Shown here: piece by piece, positions 37,552-49,618 of the stretch
Layout: every line of letters starts with the position of its first letter
Numbering within the stretch: the stretch's first letter is position 1
The notes under the pieces: model-generated
Database searches by the model: none
The model's input: only the letters and a program-made list of their open reading frames with translations
Told to the model about the DNA's origin: nothing
From: Crotophaga sulcirostris
Lineage: Eukaryota; Chordata; Aves; Cuculiformes; Crotophagidae
Length of the DNA stretch: 64,000 nucleotides
Assembly (NCBI GenBank): GCA_013397455.1
Contig: VYZB01000134.1
Span: forward strand, 311,199 to 375,198
Direction of reading: 5' to 3'
Program-made: the position numbers and the translations under genes

Positions 37552-38100
37552 CCCCTACACTCGGCACTGGTCAGGCCTCACCTTGAGTCCTGTGTGCAGT
37601 TCTGGGCCCCTCAGTTTAAGAAAGATGTCAAGACACTGGAATGTATCCAGAGGAGAGCAACGAAGATGGTGAAGGGTTTGGAACACAAACCCTACGAGGA
37701 GCAACTGAGGGAGCTGGGGTTGTTTAGCCGGAAAAAGAGGAGACTCAGGGGTGACCTTATTGCTCTCTACAACTACCTAAAAGGAGGTTGTAGTCAGGCA
37801 GGGGTTGGTCTCTTCTCTCAGATGACCAGTGACAGAACTAGAGGACATGGTCTCAAGCTTCGTCAGGGAAAGTTTAGACTTGATATTAGGAAAAAGTTCT
37901 ACACTGAAAGAGTAATTAGGCATTGGAATGCACTGCCCAGGGAGGTGGTGGAGTTGCCATCCCTGAAGGTGTTTAAGAGGAGATTGGATGAGGCACTTAG
38001 TGCCATGGTTTAGATGAGGGGTTGGTGTTAGTGTTGGGTTATAGGTTGGACTGGATGATCTCAGAGATCCTTTCCAACCTTGTAATACTGTGATACTGTT
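37552..38100 (+). mobile_element. CR1 LINE 3' part with TGTAATACTGTGATACTGT tail
   Basis: The + strand has an open frame of 139 codons with CVQF-type [36 protein letters not shown] and [20 protein letters not shown]. The 3'UTR includes GGGTTGGTGTTAGTGTTGGG and ends in TGTAATACTGTGATACTGT. Coding blocks are well preserved, so it is one of the younger copies. It is 5' truncated. It shares its 3'UTR type with the nested fragment at 18903-19072. Confidence 0.92.
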
Positions 38101-38609
38101 TTCTGATCTGTTGCAAAATTTCAAGGTGGGACCTGTGTAGGCTTTAATTTTGAGGCATGGCTGAGGATCTTAAAACTGTGGCTACACTTAGGTTACTCCA
38201 TACTCTGTTTCTGATTCTGTTAGTGTTGGCTGAGGATTGCTTGAGTTTGCTCTGAGAGTACATGTTAGAATAGGAGGTTGCTGATGGGGATAGGAATGTC
38301 ATGATTCATCCCTCCTGCCCCAGTTTTCCAGATCAGAGGACATAACATTTCATGGTTGAATGGCTTTTGTGTGTCTGGAATGCTACTGTTCAAGAAGTCA
38401 GCCGGTTATGGCCTTCTGAGAGCAGTCCTTATTGGGGTTGGCAGGAGGCTAAAGGCAGGGCCTTCTCAATACTGAGGTACCAAGCAAAAGCGGCTGCCAG
38501 AAGCTTAATGGTGGGTAGGCTGGCTATGGAAAAGGGTCTGATGAAGAACGGTTTGAATATTTCATAAGTCATCCTCTTTCAGTGGTAGAGTTGGCTGAAA
38601 ATTCCACAG

Positions 38610-39755
38610 GGCCACAAATCACAGAAGAGGTGAGGCTGGAAGGTGCCCCTAGAGATCATTTAGTTCAACCTGCCCAAGTCCAGTTGCAGGTCAGGCAGAT
38701 CAGGTTCATATGAACTGTGTTCAGTCTGATTTTAAGTACCTGAAAGGATGAAGACTTTGCAGCCACTCTAGGCAGTCAGTCCCGGTGCTTGACCACCATA
38801 GTCAGGCTTTTTCTGATGTTTAAACAGAACTACTTGTATTTCAGTTTGTGTGCATTGCTTTTTATCCTTTTGCTAGTCAATATCTGGTGACTTGTGAAGG
38901 TCAGAGTCTCGCTATGTCTTCTTCACTGGCACTGGCTGGGTATTTATACACATTGTTACACATCCCTGCTGAGCTTTCTCCTCTTGAGAGTAAAAACTCG
39001 GTTCTTTCACACAGATGTTTCTATGACAGATGCTTCGTTTCCATCGTTGTCTTTATGGTGCTTCAGTGGACTTTCTCCAGTACATCCATGTCTGTCTTGG
39101 GGAGCCCAGAACCACACCCAGGAGCCCAGATGTGGTCTTACCGCTGCTTAGTAGAAGGAATGGAGCATCCCCTCAACTGGCTAGTGGTGCTGTACCTAAT
39201 GCAGTCTCAGGTGCTGTTGGCCTTTACGCAAAGGGCAAATGACTGGCTGATAGACAACAAGGACCCCCCCATGTCCATCTCTGCCAAGCTGTTTTCCATA
39301 TGGCTAGCCTGTGGCCTCACCTGGATTTGACATATCCCGTTGCTGAACTTCATGGGTTTCTTTTTAGCTCATTTCTCCAGCCTGTTGAGGTGCCCCGGAG
39401 TGGCAGCAGACCCATCTAATATATCAAACACTCCTCCCAATTCTGTGTTGTGTGCAGTCGCAGACTTGCTGAGGGAGCACTCTGACCTGTTGTCCAGGTC
39501 ATTAATGAAGATGTTAAACAGCATGGGCACGCACCAAGCCCTGGGGTTGATCCCTAGTGACTGGCCTCCAGGTGGACTTTGTGCTGCTGGTCACAGTCCT
39601 CAGCAGCTGAGCCAGTTTTCAGTCAACCTCACTGTCCACTTTCCTAGCCTGGACTGCATCAGTTTGCCTGTGAGGATGCTATAGGAGATGGTGTTAAAAG
39701 CCTCCTTGAGAGGTGAAAGTGCATTAGATACTTGTAGCCCCTGTATCATGCTGTG
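38610..39755 (-). mobile_element. CR1 LINE, minus strand, with unusual 5' end
   Basis: On the + strand this is the reverse of CR1 from the 3' end (AATCACAGAAGAGG near 38615) through C-terminal and RT sequence. The reversed RT end is recognisable near 39360-39660 (TGTCCAGGTCATTAATGAAG and neighbours). Beyond 39690 it departs from the usual CR1 order, with a GAGGTGAAAGTG and GTAGCCCCTGTATC tail that also occurs at 53020-53055. It is decayed, with no long minus-strand frame left. Confidence 0.8.
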
Positions 39756-42650
39756 AAGAGCATGATACTTCTTTCCATTTGACTATGCTGTGCTAAAGAT
39801 TTCTTTCTATACCAATAAAAATGTATTTATTCAAGACCAATAAAAAGTAACAGATCTGACAGCATGTGTTGAGGTTTTTAAATGGTTTTATACTGGTGTT
39901 ACTGGGAAGATAGACATATGTTTTAAGGTTTATATTTTTAATAGCTAATTTTTTTGCACTTTCAACTACCCTTGCAACTTAAGGAGTTTTTAGAAGACTG
40001 GAAAAACTATTTTCCATTTTAATTGGCTGCGCATTGTGCTGCTGGACATCCTACATTTTCAGGGCAACCACTCAGGCCCCATCAGCCATCTGGCAATTTT
40101 GACTTTTTTTCTAGTGTGTTTTGTTTGGTAGTAATAGCTTCCAGCATGATACAGATTTCAGCAGACTTGAGGATATTTTAAACATTGGCTCTGACAAGGG
40201 AGTCTTTTGCTCATAGATGTGCTGTTGAATCAGAGCATCCAGAGCTCAGAAAGCAGAAATTCTCCATTGCTTCATCGGTAAGCCAGATTGCTTGATTGGT
40301 CTTTGTGCATCTCCTGTCAGTCTAAGATTTGGAGAATGAAGGATGATAGTTTCTTATCAAAATTTCCAGTAGAAGCAGACCATGTTTGTCCCCTGTGTTG
40401 TTTCCCTTGCTGATCTATTATTAAGTCCAAGATATGAAACAGAGCAGATCTGGATAAGGGAATATCTATTTGTGTCCGATCATGTGTCTGTAAACTCAAG
40501 CTTTGAAGAGATTATGCTGAATTTAGAAATGGCTTGGCAAAAATTTTTACAAATTTTACTCCTTAGCACAGGGCTCTTTAAAAAATCTATCAATTTCAGA
40601 AGAACTTTCTAACAGTATTTTCCAGATTTTTTTAGCTGTTTACTTGGAAAATCAAGGTGTGTACCTCTCAGCATGCCCAAGACAGAACAAAATGGTAAAA
40701 GAATTGTAATAAAACAGGACAGATTTTAGAAAGAACAGTTTTGACTGTGGCCTATTCCTGTTTTATCTGTTTTTCTCTACTTATCTCTATTTTTCTATTT
40801 TTATAACATCCTAGAGATGTTTTAAAAATAGAGAAATCAATTCTGCTTAGGGAAAAAGTACTTTTAAGAGTCAAGATAGACGGAGTTTTCCTCCATTCCC
40901 CACTCCTTAGAGAATAAGTTTTCAGTTCTCTTTTAAAAATGCTGTAAGTACATCTACTTTATATGATGGAGATTGAGTTTACCAAAATACCACTGTTTAG
41001 ATGTTAGCGCTATTCTCTGGTGGAAGAAAGTATGGAAGGGAACAAATTGAATCATAGAAAGCAAAGAGGTGGTGGTGGGGTTGCCCTTCACAATTGAAAA
41101 CAATTACCTGATGTGCAAAGTATTAGTGTAGAGGAGCTGATAGCTCATAAGATTAAAGAGGCTACAAAGGTACCTCAAAATCTAATTAATGCTCTTTCTT
41201 CAGTTGGTAAATTTCTCCTAATTTATTCTAAGAATAGGTTTTCCTTTCTGGGACTGTAGGTCCAAGGATGGAAGAAACTTCTTCCAGAAAATATTTTAAT
41301 TTCATGCTCTTTGTATGTAGGTTTGTTCTGTATGTAGCATTCTGATCCACACTACCAGGTAAAATAAAAAACCTGACAACCTACAAAACCCACCTCTTTA
41401 ATTATTTTTATTTGATATATTTAAGTTTCTCATTCCTCTTCCTTAAGCTCAGAGTTTAGAGCATAAATAACTTGTTGCAAGAGGAAAAACAACTCAGTTT
41501 GTGTAGCTTAAAATCAGGATTGAAGTGTTTCATTGTTTTTTTTAGTGATACATAATTAATTGGAAATTATATATTAATGACATTTAATTAACTGGCAGTC
41601 ACTGAACTATAGATTCATATCTATACCAGATATACAACATATGAACACTCATCAATTTCTGTGCAATTTTGATGATTTGAAAAAGATCTAGCACTCACTC
41701 CTGCACTGGAACCCCCCTCTCCCAAACACATAGAGTTTACCCCCCTTCACGTGTGTTACAAACACTCTCGTAGCAATGCAGTTTCTCCTGTTTACTTACA
41801 CCTCTTGTGACAGATGCAGGCCTTTAGGCTTTAGGTATTTACATGTATCTCAAGAGTACCATAGATAAGTGACCTCAGGAGAAGCCATAGATGATTTCAC
41901 ATGGTTAGCTATGCTTTTCAGCTTTTCTTTATCTGAGTGATGGAAGGTGGAACTCTGAAAGTACCCAGAATGTAATTGTATGAATAAGCCATTTAGTCTT
42001 ATTCCTTTATCTGTGGGGGGAAAAAAAGGAAGGTCTTTGCTTGGTGGCAGCTTTCAGATCGCTTCTTTACTTCCATGCTTTCTAGTGAAGATACACCATT
42101 CTTACTGAGTAAATGGCAGGTGTCCCAGATTTAGCAACTACCTGTTTTAGTCATGACCATCAACACTGAGGTATTACATTTTGCCTGACTTAGGAAAAGG
42201 TTGTATTTCATACAGAGTATTTGTTGTTTGTTCTTAAATACTGAATAAATATTAAGGAAGTATAACTAACTGGACTGTTTCTGCTGAAGTCAACTCAAGT
42301 TCTCAGCTTCAGTATTGCCCTAGTTAAATGAGAAAGAAGAGAAATATAAACCCCTTCCATCTGGAAATAGGAGAAGGATTTGGAGAAACACTTTCTGCAC
42401 TTGCCCTGGTGTGCTTATGAGGAGAATGAGACTTCTTGTTTATGTTGCTGAGCCTTTATTAAATCTTGGTAGGCAAGGAGTTACTTAATGACAAAAGTGG
42501 TAATTGTCTTGCTGAGTGTGGAATGTAAGTGATGGCCTTTTGAATATGACAGGGAGTAAAAATAGCCTTGTTCAGAATAGCATGTCTAATGCATAAGGCA
42601 GGGTTCTTTTGAAAAAATATTGTAGGATCCTTAAAGACTTTATGGAAGTA

Positions 42651-43200
42651 TGAGGTCTGACACAAAAAAGAAAGACTGTGCCTGTATATCTTTTTTTATT
42701 TAGCTAATTAAGAAAATCAACTGTGATGACCTTCAAAATAGTTCCCTTCTGAGTTGACACACAGCTGCATACAATGCTGCCAACATTCAAAGCAATTCCA
42801 CGGATCATTTTCTGACAGGCTGTTGAGCATATGTCATTTTTGCTTTCATGTTCTGCTGACAAAAAATGGGTTCCTTTGAGCAACAAATAGCCCTTTGGGA
42901 AGGAACAGCCAGGTCGGGCAAATAGGGTGGGTGCTCAGCACAGTGATAGTGTTGTTAGCTAAAAAATGCTTCACAGACAAAGCATTGTGCACTGGTGCAC
43001 ACTGACATTTTCCGACCAAGGGTAGGAAAAGGTCTCTGTTTGAACGTGTGTCCACTCATACTGAGTGAGGCAATCAAGTTGAGTCTTGTCTTATTGTGAC
43101 ATGTTCTGTAACCATCTCTTTGTGTCTCCTCTCCCACTCTTGGTTCCTGAGCTATAGGGTTAGTCTTGTTTTTTTTATGTTGGACCTTGTACATATGTGA
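42651..43200 (-). mobile_element. Mariner-like DNA transposon relic
   Basis: The minus strand at 42846-43055 encodes APVHNALSVKHFLANNTITV, which is the mariner/Tc1 transposase block that normally follows the second catalytic Asp (QDNAP..). The PDLA block that holds the third catalytic Asp is found only in a shifted frame next to it. Nearby, CVSTQKGTILKV resembles the mariner C-terminus (CV...G.YFEG). The left end, after a TA at 42649, starts TGAGGTCTGACACAAAAAAG, which looks like a mariner terminal inverted repeat. The right end and the N-terminal half are missing or unrecognisable. The gene is broken by frameshifts. Confidence 0.75.
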
Positions 43201-44819
43201 GAATCCTAAGCGTACAGAGAAAGTGAGGTTCGTAGGAATGGGTACTATTTTTCATTGATCAGTTGGTGTGGTTGATGATGAAGGTGGAGGAGAAAAACGA
43301 AAAGCCTAGGAGTGGAAGCTACTATTTTGATCTCAATTAGAAGTAGAAAAAGACCCAAATTAAGTATGGGTTGAAAAGAAATACCTTGAGTTTACCCTTG
43401 GTTTTACATTCTACACACTTAATCTGTGCCAGAGCCCTGAGTGCATCTCCTGCCTAGGAGTTCAGTTAAGTGGAGTTCGAGGTCATCTCCTTCACTGAGA
43501 AGACATAATGGGAGAAAAGGTGGAAGGAGGGGCCTGACCCTCCCTTCCTCTGGGAGCTGCGTTTTATCTGCTGCTTTACTGCCTGTGCTGTGTCACAGCT
43601 GTATTAGCAGGTACATCTGTACCTGTCTCATCCCTTATTGATCCTGATGTAAACTTGGATCTGCTGTCTGGGCTTACTGGCCTAATCATGGAACCGCCTT
43701 GTGACTGCAGACTTACTGTGTGATCTCTGGACAACGTCTGGCTCTGACTACTGTCTCTAGATCCAGTCCTGACCTAGACATGCTACTGAACATTCCCACT
43801 CCTCCTGACTTGCTGCTCTCTCTTACCTTGTTTTCATGATTATTTTCCACTTACCTTCCCTTGCAGAACTAGCTGGCCCTTCATACTCTCTGACAGTGTG
43901 AAACTGAAAGGCAAGTTTATTAAACTGTTACATGGAAAGACTGCACATTAGCTCATCTTTTCAGCCCTCTAGCAATATTTTTGTGAAGAGTAAGTGGTGG
44001 AAAAGTTGCTTACACAGGTTGTGCAGTCTTCACATTTGGAGGTTTTCAGAGCTTGCCAGGATATTATTCATTGTTATTTACAGGGAGCTGGGTAAAACCA
44101 CTTTGTTTTTTAGTCTTATTTTAGTAGTTAGGATTTTTGCTTTATTTATTGCGTTGTGTAAATTAATGAAGAGGAGCGAAGTTAACAATACTCCAGTATA
44201 GTCAAAGAGAGATGAAATTAATAAATTTAGTCAGAATGCTACTTTCTTCTCAGGCTATTATTGCTTGAGAATCTTGTAGTGAATTTTTCAATAAGCTTGA
44301 ATGATTGATTGTTTTCTTCTAAGCTCCGTTGTCCACATCTTATAACTCATCAGTCACTTCCCAGAAGTATACTGTATCTTTATCGTTATTACTATTCATC
44401 AGATACAGTGAGAATAGAGGTAAATATCATGGTTGTCCCTCTTAACTACAGCAGCTCCTAAAAAATGTGTGTTGCTGTAAATAGATCTTAAAATACTTTA
44501 GTTACCTTGGATTAAAGCCCATAAATGAACAGAAATTTCATGTATTTATTTGTCTTGTGGGATTTTTTTTGTTCCAATCCTTAGAGCAGTATATCTGCAG
44601 AAGAGAAGAAAGAAAATACAGTCTCAAAACCTTTAAGAGTTTTTTTATACGTTCTGGTATTCTTTTATCAGTGGAGTAAAACAGAATAGTTTTGTATATT
44701 TTCAGAGTAATTTAGATCTCATTAATTTTGCCTTTAGGTAGAGAGATGGACTGAGTAACATTTTAAAGTGGTTTGTAGCTTTCTCTTGTTGTGTTTTCAA
44801 AGTATTGCAGGATAATTTA

Positions 44820-44960
44820 CATTGGAGAAGACCTTAGAAGGCCCACAGTTAAACCCCATTCTCAGGTAGTGTCAGCTGTAAGGTCCAACCAGATTGCTCA
44901 GGGTCCTGAAACCTGCATAGATGGATACAGCAGAAACTTTCTGGCCAGCCTTTTCCAATT
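44820..44960 (-). repeat. Possible very decayed CR1 3' fragment
   Basis: The stretch GATAATTTACATTGGAGAAG followed by ACCTTAGAAGGCCCACAG resembles the reversed 3' end of CR1 copies, and CTGGCCAGCCTTTTCC also fits. No coding block is left, so the call is tentative. Confidence 0.35.
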
Positions 44961-47900
44961 ACTTCATTTTTTCATGTGAAATGATTTGCTTCGAATAATT
45001 AAAATAAATTCCTCATTCTGTGCTTTTTTTAAAATTGAATTCGAGTAACTAGAAAGGCATACAATTATGTGAACCCCTCAGTAGAAATGCAGTAATAATC
45101 TGCTGTGTTAAATCAGTCACTAAACAAGCCAGAAGCACATCAGTTTTGCCTTGCACCTCTGTACTTCTCAGGTCGGTGAGAGTCATTGAGATACTGCAGG
45201 TAATAGCTCATATTCGGTGAGTGATGTGGTGTCTGAAAAGTTTTCAGAAAAATCATTGCAGCCTCAGTGTTAGATTGTTTACATTATTTTCTGTGGAGGG
45301 GTTCTACTCCATTAGTGTAGCAAATGTGCCAGGTAGTTTCTCTAGCCAGTGTTCTTGTATTTGTGCTTCATTGATCTAGGTAATGATGGATTATCGTGGA
45401 ATACTTTATGCAATAGTGCATTGTCTCCAGATACTTTCTGCCCTTATCACAATAAGCTATTGCACTGTTTGAAATACTTGAGTGATACTTCAAAATAAGA
45501 GCAGACACTCTGAATAGTCAGCTATTTATGCATTGTGTAGAGTGTTTGACGTTATAAGCTATGGAAATTCAGTTCAAGTATATGAATTAGTCTTGGAGAA
45601 AGATATATACATGAAGAAAAACATTGCTTCTTGCTGCTCAGCAGGGCTCTTCAATAGTAGCTGTGTAGCCATCCATGAGGCTCAGCAGATTCCTGGTGAG
45701 TGCAGAGTGTTTGGATGCTTAACATCCAGTGTGGTCAGAACTGTGTGTGCACCCAAGTGTGTGCATCCTTGCTGTACTTATTCTACTGCTACATCACTTT
45801 AAATAAAATCAAAGACAGCTGGAGTGAGCTCTGTGTGTAAAGAACCACAGGGAGTTGGGGAGAAGGTGGAAAACGCTATTCCTTCCTCTGCCCTCACTAC
45901 CTTCCACAATAGAGCACATCTTTTTGTCCTGTTGTGCACGACCGGTGACAAGCACTCCAAGGTGCTGTGTTTATTCTTGCTCCTTCTTGCATGTAATAGG
46001 ATGGGGAGTTGCCCTGAGGTGCAGCCGTATCTATGTGCAGGTGGAGGAAACAATGTGAAAGAGACCTTTTAGTTGTTCATGAGATGAGTAGAATTACGTG
46101 ATGTCTCAGCTTTCCTGCTCTGCATGCATCATACAGAGGAGAAGGAGGAGAGAATAAGTAGATGTGATGGGGAGAAGACTTGTTGCTGTGAACAGGGATT
46201 GGGGAGGAAGAGAGCCAATTCTCTCACAACCTGTCCTTGTCAAACTTGTGCTTGTTGAGGAGCAGCACTCTGCCCTGCTTCCTGAGTGCTGCATTTGGCC
46301 TTTCTGACCTTACCATGTCCTTGGTCTATACCTCTTCAACCTGAGAAGTTGGTTTTACAGCTTTCTTTTCCGGTCTCATCTTACAGGTTCTAGAGCACAG
46401 ATACACTTTTTCTTTAGCTGTTCATCATTAGTTATACTTTGCTCTGCTCCTGTCATTGCTGAACATTATGCTAAATTCATAAAAATGATTTATTACACTG
46501 GTGCAGTATAACAATAATTTACTAGAGTGGTGCATGGTGAAGGTCAAAATGAGGAAGATTGACAGTGACAAGTCAAGATTTTTTTCTGCTGTATGATACC
46601 TTGGTAAAATCCATGATTTATTGTCCTTTTACAGCTTCGGGCTGCCCTTACTTTCTCAGGATATCATCATGGAAGGATTCACGGGAACAGTGACTAGAGC
46701 TCTGAATGGTTCTGTCATCCTGGACAGCTTATTTTCTCCTTAGATTTTAGAAACAGGGTTATTGCTCTCCCTGGTGCCTAGTTACTTATGTACCAGAAAA
46801 AGCTACCTATTTTTTGTGCTTCCTTATGTGCTCTGGATCTTGTGGGCTGCTCAGACATGTGTTTGATGATGGCACTTCCTCACTGGGGTAACTTGTGGTT
46901 CAAGAAGACTACAGTCACTAAGGTGAGAGGAGATCAGGTCAGAGGGCAACGGGGAGCGACCACTCCTCATGTGCTCTGCTGGGACTGGGTCTGAGACTAT
47001 CAGTGGTGACAGTCTTTATATTTGGGTTGTTCTTGGATTCTGCAGGGGGAAAAGTAGAGTTTGGTGGCTGCTAGAATACCAGTGCTGTAGAAACTGATCA
47101 GTTTCTCTAGGTATGGTGAGAATATCTGAGAGGTTTTGCATTAGTCTGAGGAAACTTACCTGTGACCTGCTAAACTAAGAAATATTCTGTCTTAATCAAA
47201 TGCTTTAGGTATTTGAGTAAAGTAAATTGCATGGGCATTTTCAGTGGAAAAAAAAAATAGTTCAGTTTTATATTATCCCTTGTTATTTAGTAGTCTTAGT
47301 CTCTGCAAAAGAAAACTAGGTAAATATGCAAGTCTTGGACACCTTTTGATACTTGCATTGCTGTATGTTCCTTGTGTTTTTACCTTTCTAGATTTTAAAT
47401 ACTTTTTATTGATCGTTCAGGCTATCTAGATTGAATTTTGGTCTATTTCAATGCAAACTATTGTGGTATAGAGACTTAGGAAGCAGAAACCTCTCTGAAT
47501 TTGCCCATCTTAATGCAGTTACATGCAGCAACTTGTGTCGTGGGCAGACAAGTGGGCAGTGTAGTGTTCCACTATAGCTCTAAATTAGAGCCATGTTGTC
47601 TCTAAGGGAAAGAAATATTTATTTCTGGGTTTAATTTTAGGTAACAGACCTAAAATCTTGGGTTTGAACCATGAGTGATGAAAAATGCCTTTTTTTCGTT
47701 ACTATGAAATCGGCAAGTGCAGCTGCTTGCTTTAAACTCTTTTTTTTTTTTTTGAATGTAATTGGTTAAACAACTGGCATGCCAACTTGCAGACAAAATA
47801 ATACAAGCAAAATACCATACTGTTTATGACTTCATTACTCCATAAATTCTAAATAGAAGCTCTTTTTTGGTAAGTTACTTTATTGAAATTTGGACATGTA

Positions 47901-48032
47901 GAGTATGGCTGTACTGTAAATTGTCTTAAATAGTTAAGTCTTCAACTAGTGCAATAATTAGTATTATTCTAATGTATTCTACATGCTTAATTGAAGATAT
48001 TTGAATATTTACATTTTTATTCCTGTTTTCAG

Positions 48033-48196
48033 GGAAATTCAAATGGCATTGCTACTGTGGATGTTTCAGCAGGATTTGTGGGACTAGAAAGCTATATGGA
48101 GATACCAGCTATCTTTCTTACAGCATTTGCAGCATATGCAGGACCTTTGCTTTGGGCCATTCATCTACTGTGCTACTTGAGTTCTGAAGTTAGCAG
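48033..48196 (+). CDS. PIGG: PIGG exon 12: penultimate coding exon
   Basis: The exon is 164 nt, phase 0 in and phase 2 out, with acceptor CCTGTTTTCAG and donor GTAATC. The peptide begins GNSNGIATVDVSAGFVGLES, then YMEIP, then a hydrophobic helix AIFLTAFAAYAGPLLWAIHL and CYLSSEVS. It joins the FFFFQ end of exon 11 exactly as in vertebrate PIGG. One more exon of about 70 codons, with a conserved C-terminal pair of helices, is expected. I could not find it in the remaining 15.8 kb. Confidence 0.97.
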
Positions 48197-49074
48197 GTAA
48201 TCATGTTTTGAACTAAAGTAATGCTTCTCTGTGTACTGCAGATATATATACCTTCCATATAGCGTATGCCTTTTCAAACAAATAGTTTTGTTCGCATCAA
48301 TTTTTTTCGTTGGAAATGAGTTTTTTATTAAGAAAATGCATGTTATTTTTTTGATATGAGTTCGTATTGCCTCACTCTTCCAGTTTCATTTTGTCTTCAG
48401 CAGTTTTGCAATGGGAATATACGTGTATGTTTTAGTAATTTTGTTTCTTAATGAGTTCTCTGTTTGCTGTTCTGAATTACTTAAGATTTTATTATGTTTT
48501 GTGGTAACAGCATGTCCTGCCTGAAAACCTTCTTGGAACCTAAGTAGGAGATCTGAGAAGGACTTTTTTAAAGTAATCAGGATAGAATTCATACTTCAGT
48601 AATGTGCTATTCTTTCAATGCCTGTCCTTGATTGGTATAGCGACATACAACATTTTATAAGTAAAAGAGATTTTATTGTATATTGATGGTTATTGCAGTC
48701 ATTTGTAGTTAAAATATTTGTGCTTTGGATTATCTTTTGAAGCGGATGGGTTAATGTGAAATGAAATAGTGTATTTGGAATTTTAAGAAGGCATAGTGGG
48801 AAAATGCTTATGTAACTTAAGAGCATACTTGTAAAATCCAATTGGACTGTCTAAACCAGAATTTAACTCATCATCCAGGACATTCAAACTGAGAGATGCA
48901 GTATGTTAAAATAGAGAGAGGAGCTGTAAAGTCCATATAATATAACATCAGTGCACAAATGCCACAGCTTGGTGTATCTTCACAGAAATAATATTGGACA
49001 GTGATTAAATTCTTAGCATCCCAGAGCCTTTTCTATCATCTGTGGAGTTTAAATGTACAATTTTTTTAAAACAG

Positions 49075-49618
49075 GGAACAAAATGTTGGCTTGGCAGATG
49101 GGATTTTAGGCAGCGTTAGCTTATCACAACTCTTTGCTTTATGCATTGTCATCTTCTGTAAATCGCTCATGTCTCTTTATCTACGTAGTGTCATCTGGTC
49201 TCATTGCATCAGTGGATTTTGTTTTCTGACTTCTCTCCTCTCCTTTTGCGTGTTTGTTTCTATTTGTTGCTGTATGTGTACTGCGAACTTGTGCTGTCAT
49301 GTGTGTGTTCATCAAAGGCACAAGGAGGTGAGATACCCAACTGAACAAGCTGCATATGATAGTGGAGGTTTTTGGATCAGGAGGGACCTGTTTAACAGGC
49401 TAAATTCCTGCACAGTCGTCGTGTCCATTGCTCTGTATAAACAGCCACCTTTAACAAGTAGAGTTATTGTTCACCTTCTTGGCTCATTTGCCTGTCAGCA
49501 ATATTACTCTCTAAAGATGTCTCTCTGCTTTACTCTAGTGGAGTTACGTAGCCCAGTGCTGGGCCATTATATTGCTCTAGTAATGCAGTCCTTCGTGTAC
49601 ATTGAGACTCAACTGTAG
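49075..49618 (+). other. Possible alternative terminal exon of PIGG
   Basis: An acceptor-like TTTTTTTAAAACAG precedes 49075. Reading from there in the phase left by exon 12 gives 181 codons to a TAG at 49616-49618. The peptide is hydrophobic and Cys-rich in its first half (SLSQLFALCIVIFCKS, then CCCMCTANLCC). It does not resemble the conserved PIGG C-terminus. It could be an alternative last exon or simply a chance open frame, and I favour chance unless transcripts show otherwise. Confidence 0.2.

Larger units (their letters stand above)
36841..48032 (+). other. PIGG intron 11 (11.2 kb)
   Basis: No host gene was seen. It contains a + strand CR1 (37552-38100), a minus-strand CR1 (38610-39755) and a mariner-like relic (42651-43200). 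A weak CR1-like stretch occurs at 44820-44960. Bases 43430-43900 and 45820-46330 are less AT-rich than the rest, without recognised identity. The remainder is AT-rich. Confidence 0.65.
1..48196 (+). other. PIGG: PIGG gene, partial: 12 of about 13 coding exons
   Basis: This is the span of the only host gene seen. PIGG transfers ethanolamine phosphate to the second mannose of glycosylphosphatidylinositol precursors in the ER membrane, working with PIGF (family knowledge). Translated exons follow vertebrate PIGG in order, with conserved blocks such as VVIVLIDALRDDFVFGSK, LGLDHIGH, CGDHGMSETGSHG and SLGASSF. All introns are GT-AG and phases match at every join. Exons 2-12 give about 861 codons, as expected for the family without its first and last exons. 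The gene start lies left of the window and the stop codon was not found. Introns vary from about 1.2 kb to over 11 kb and carry most of the repeats. Confidence 0.96.
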
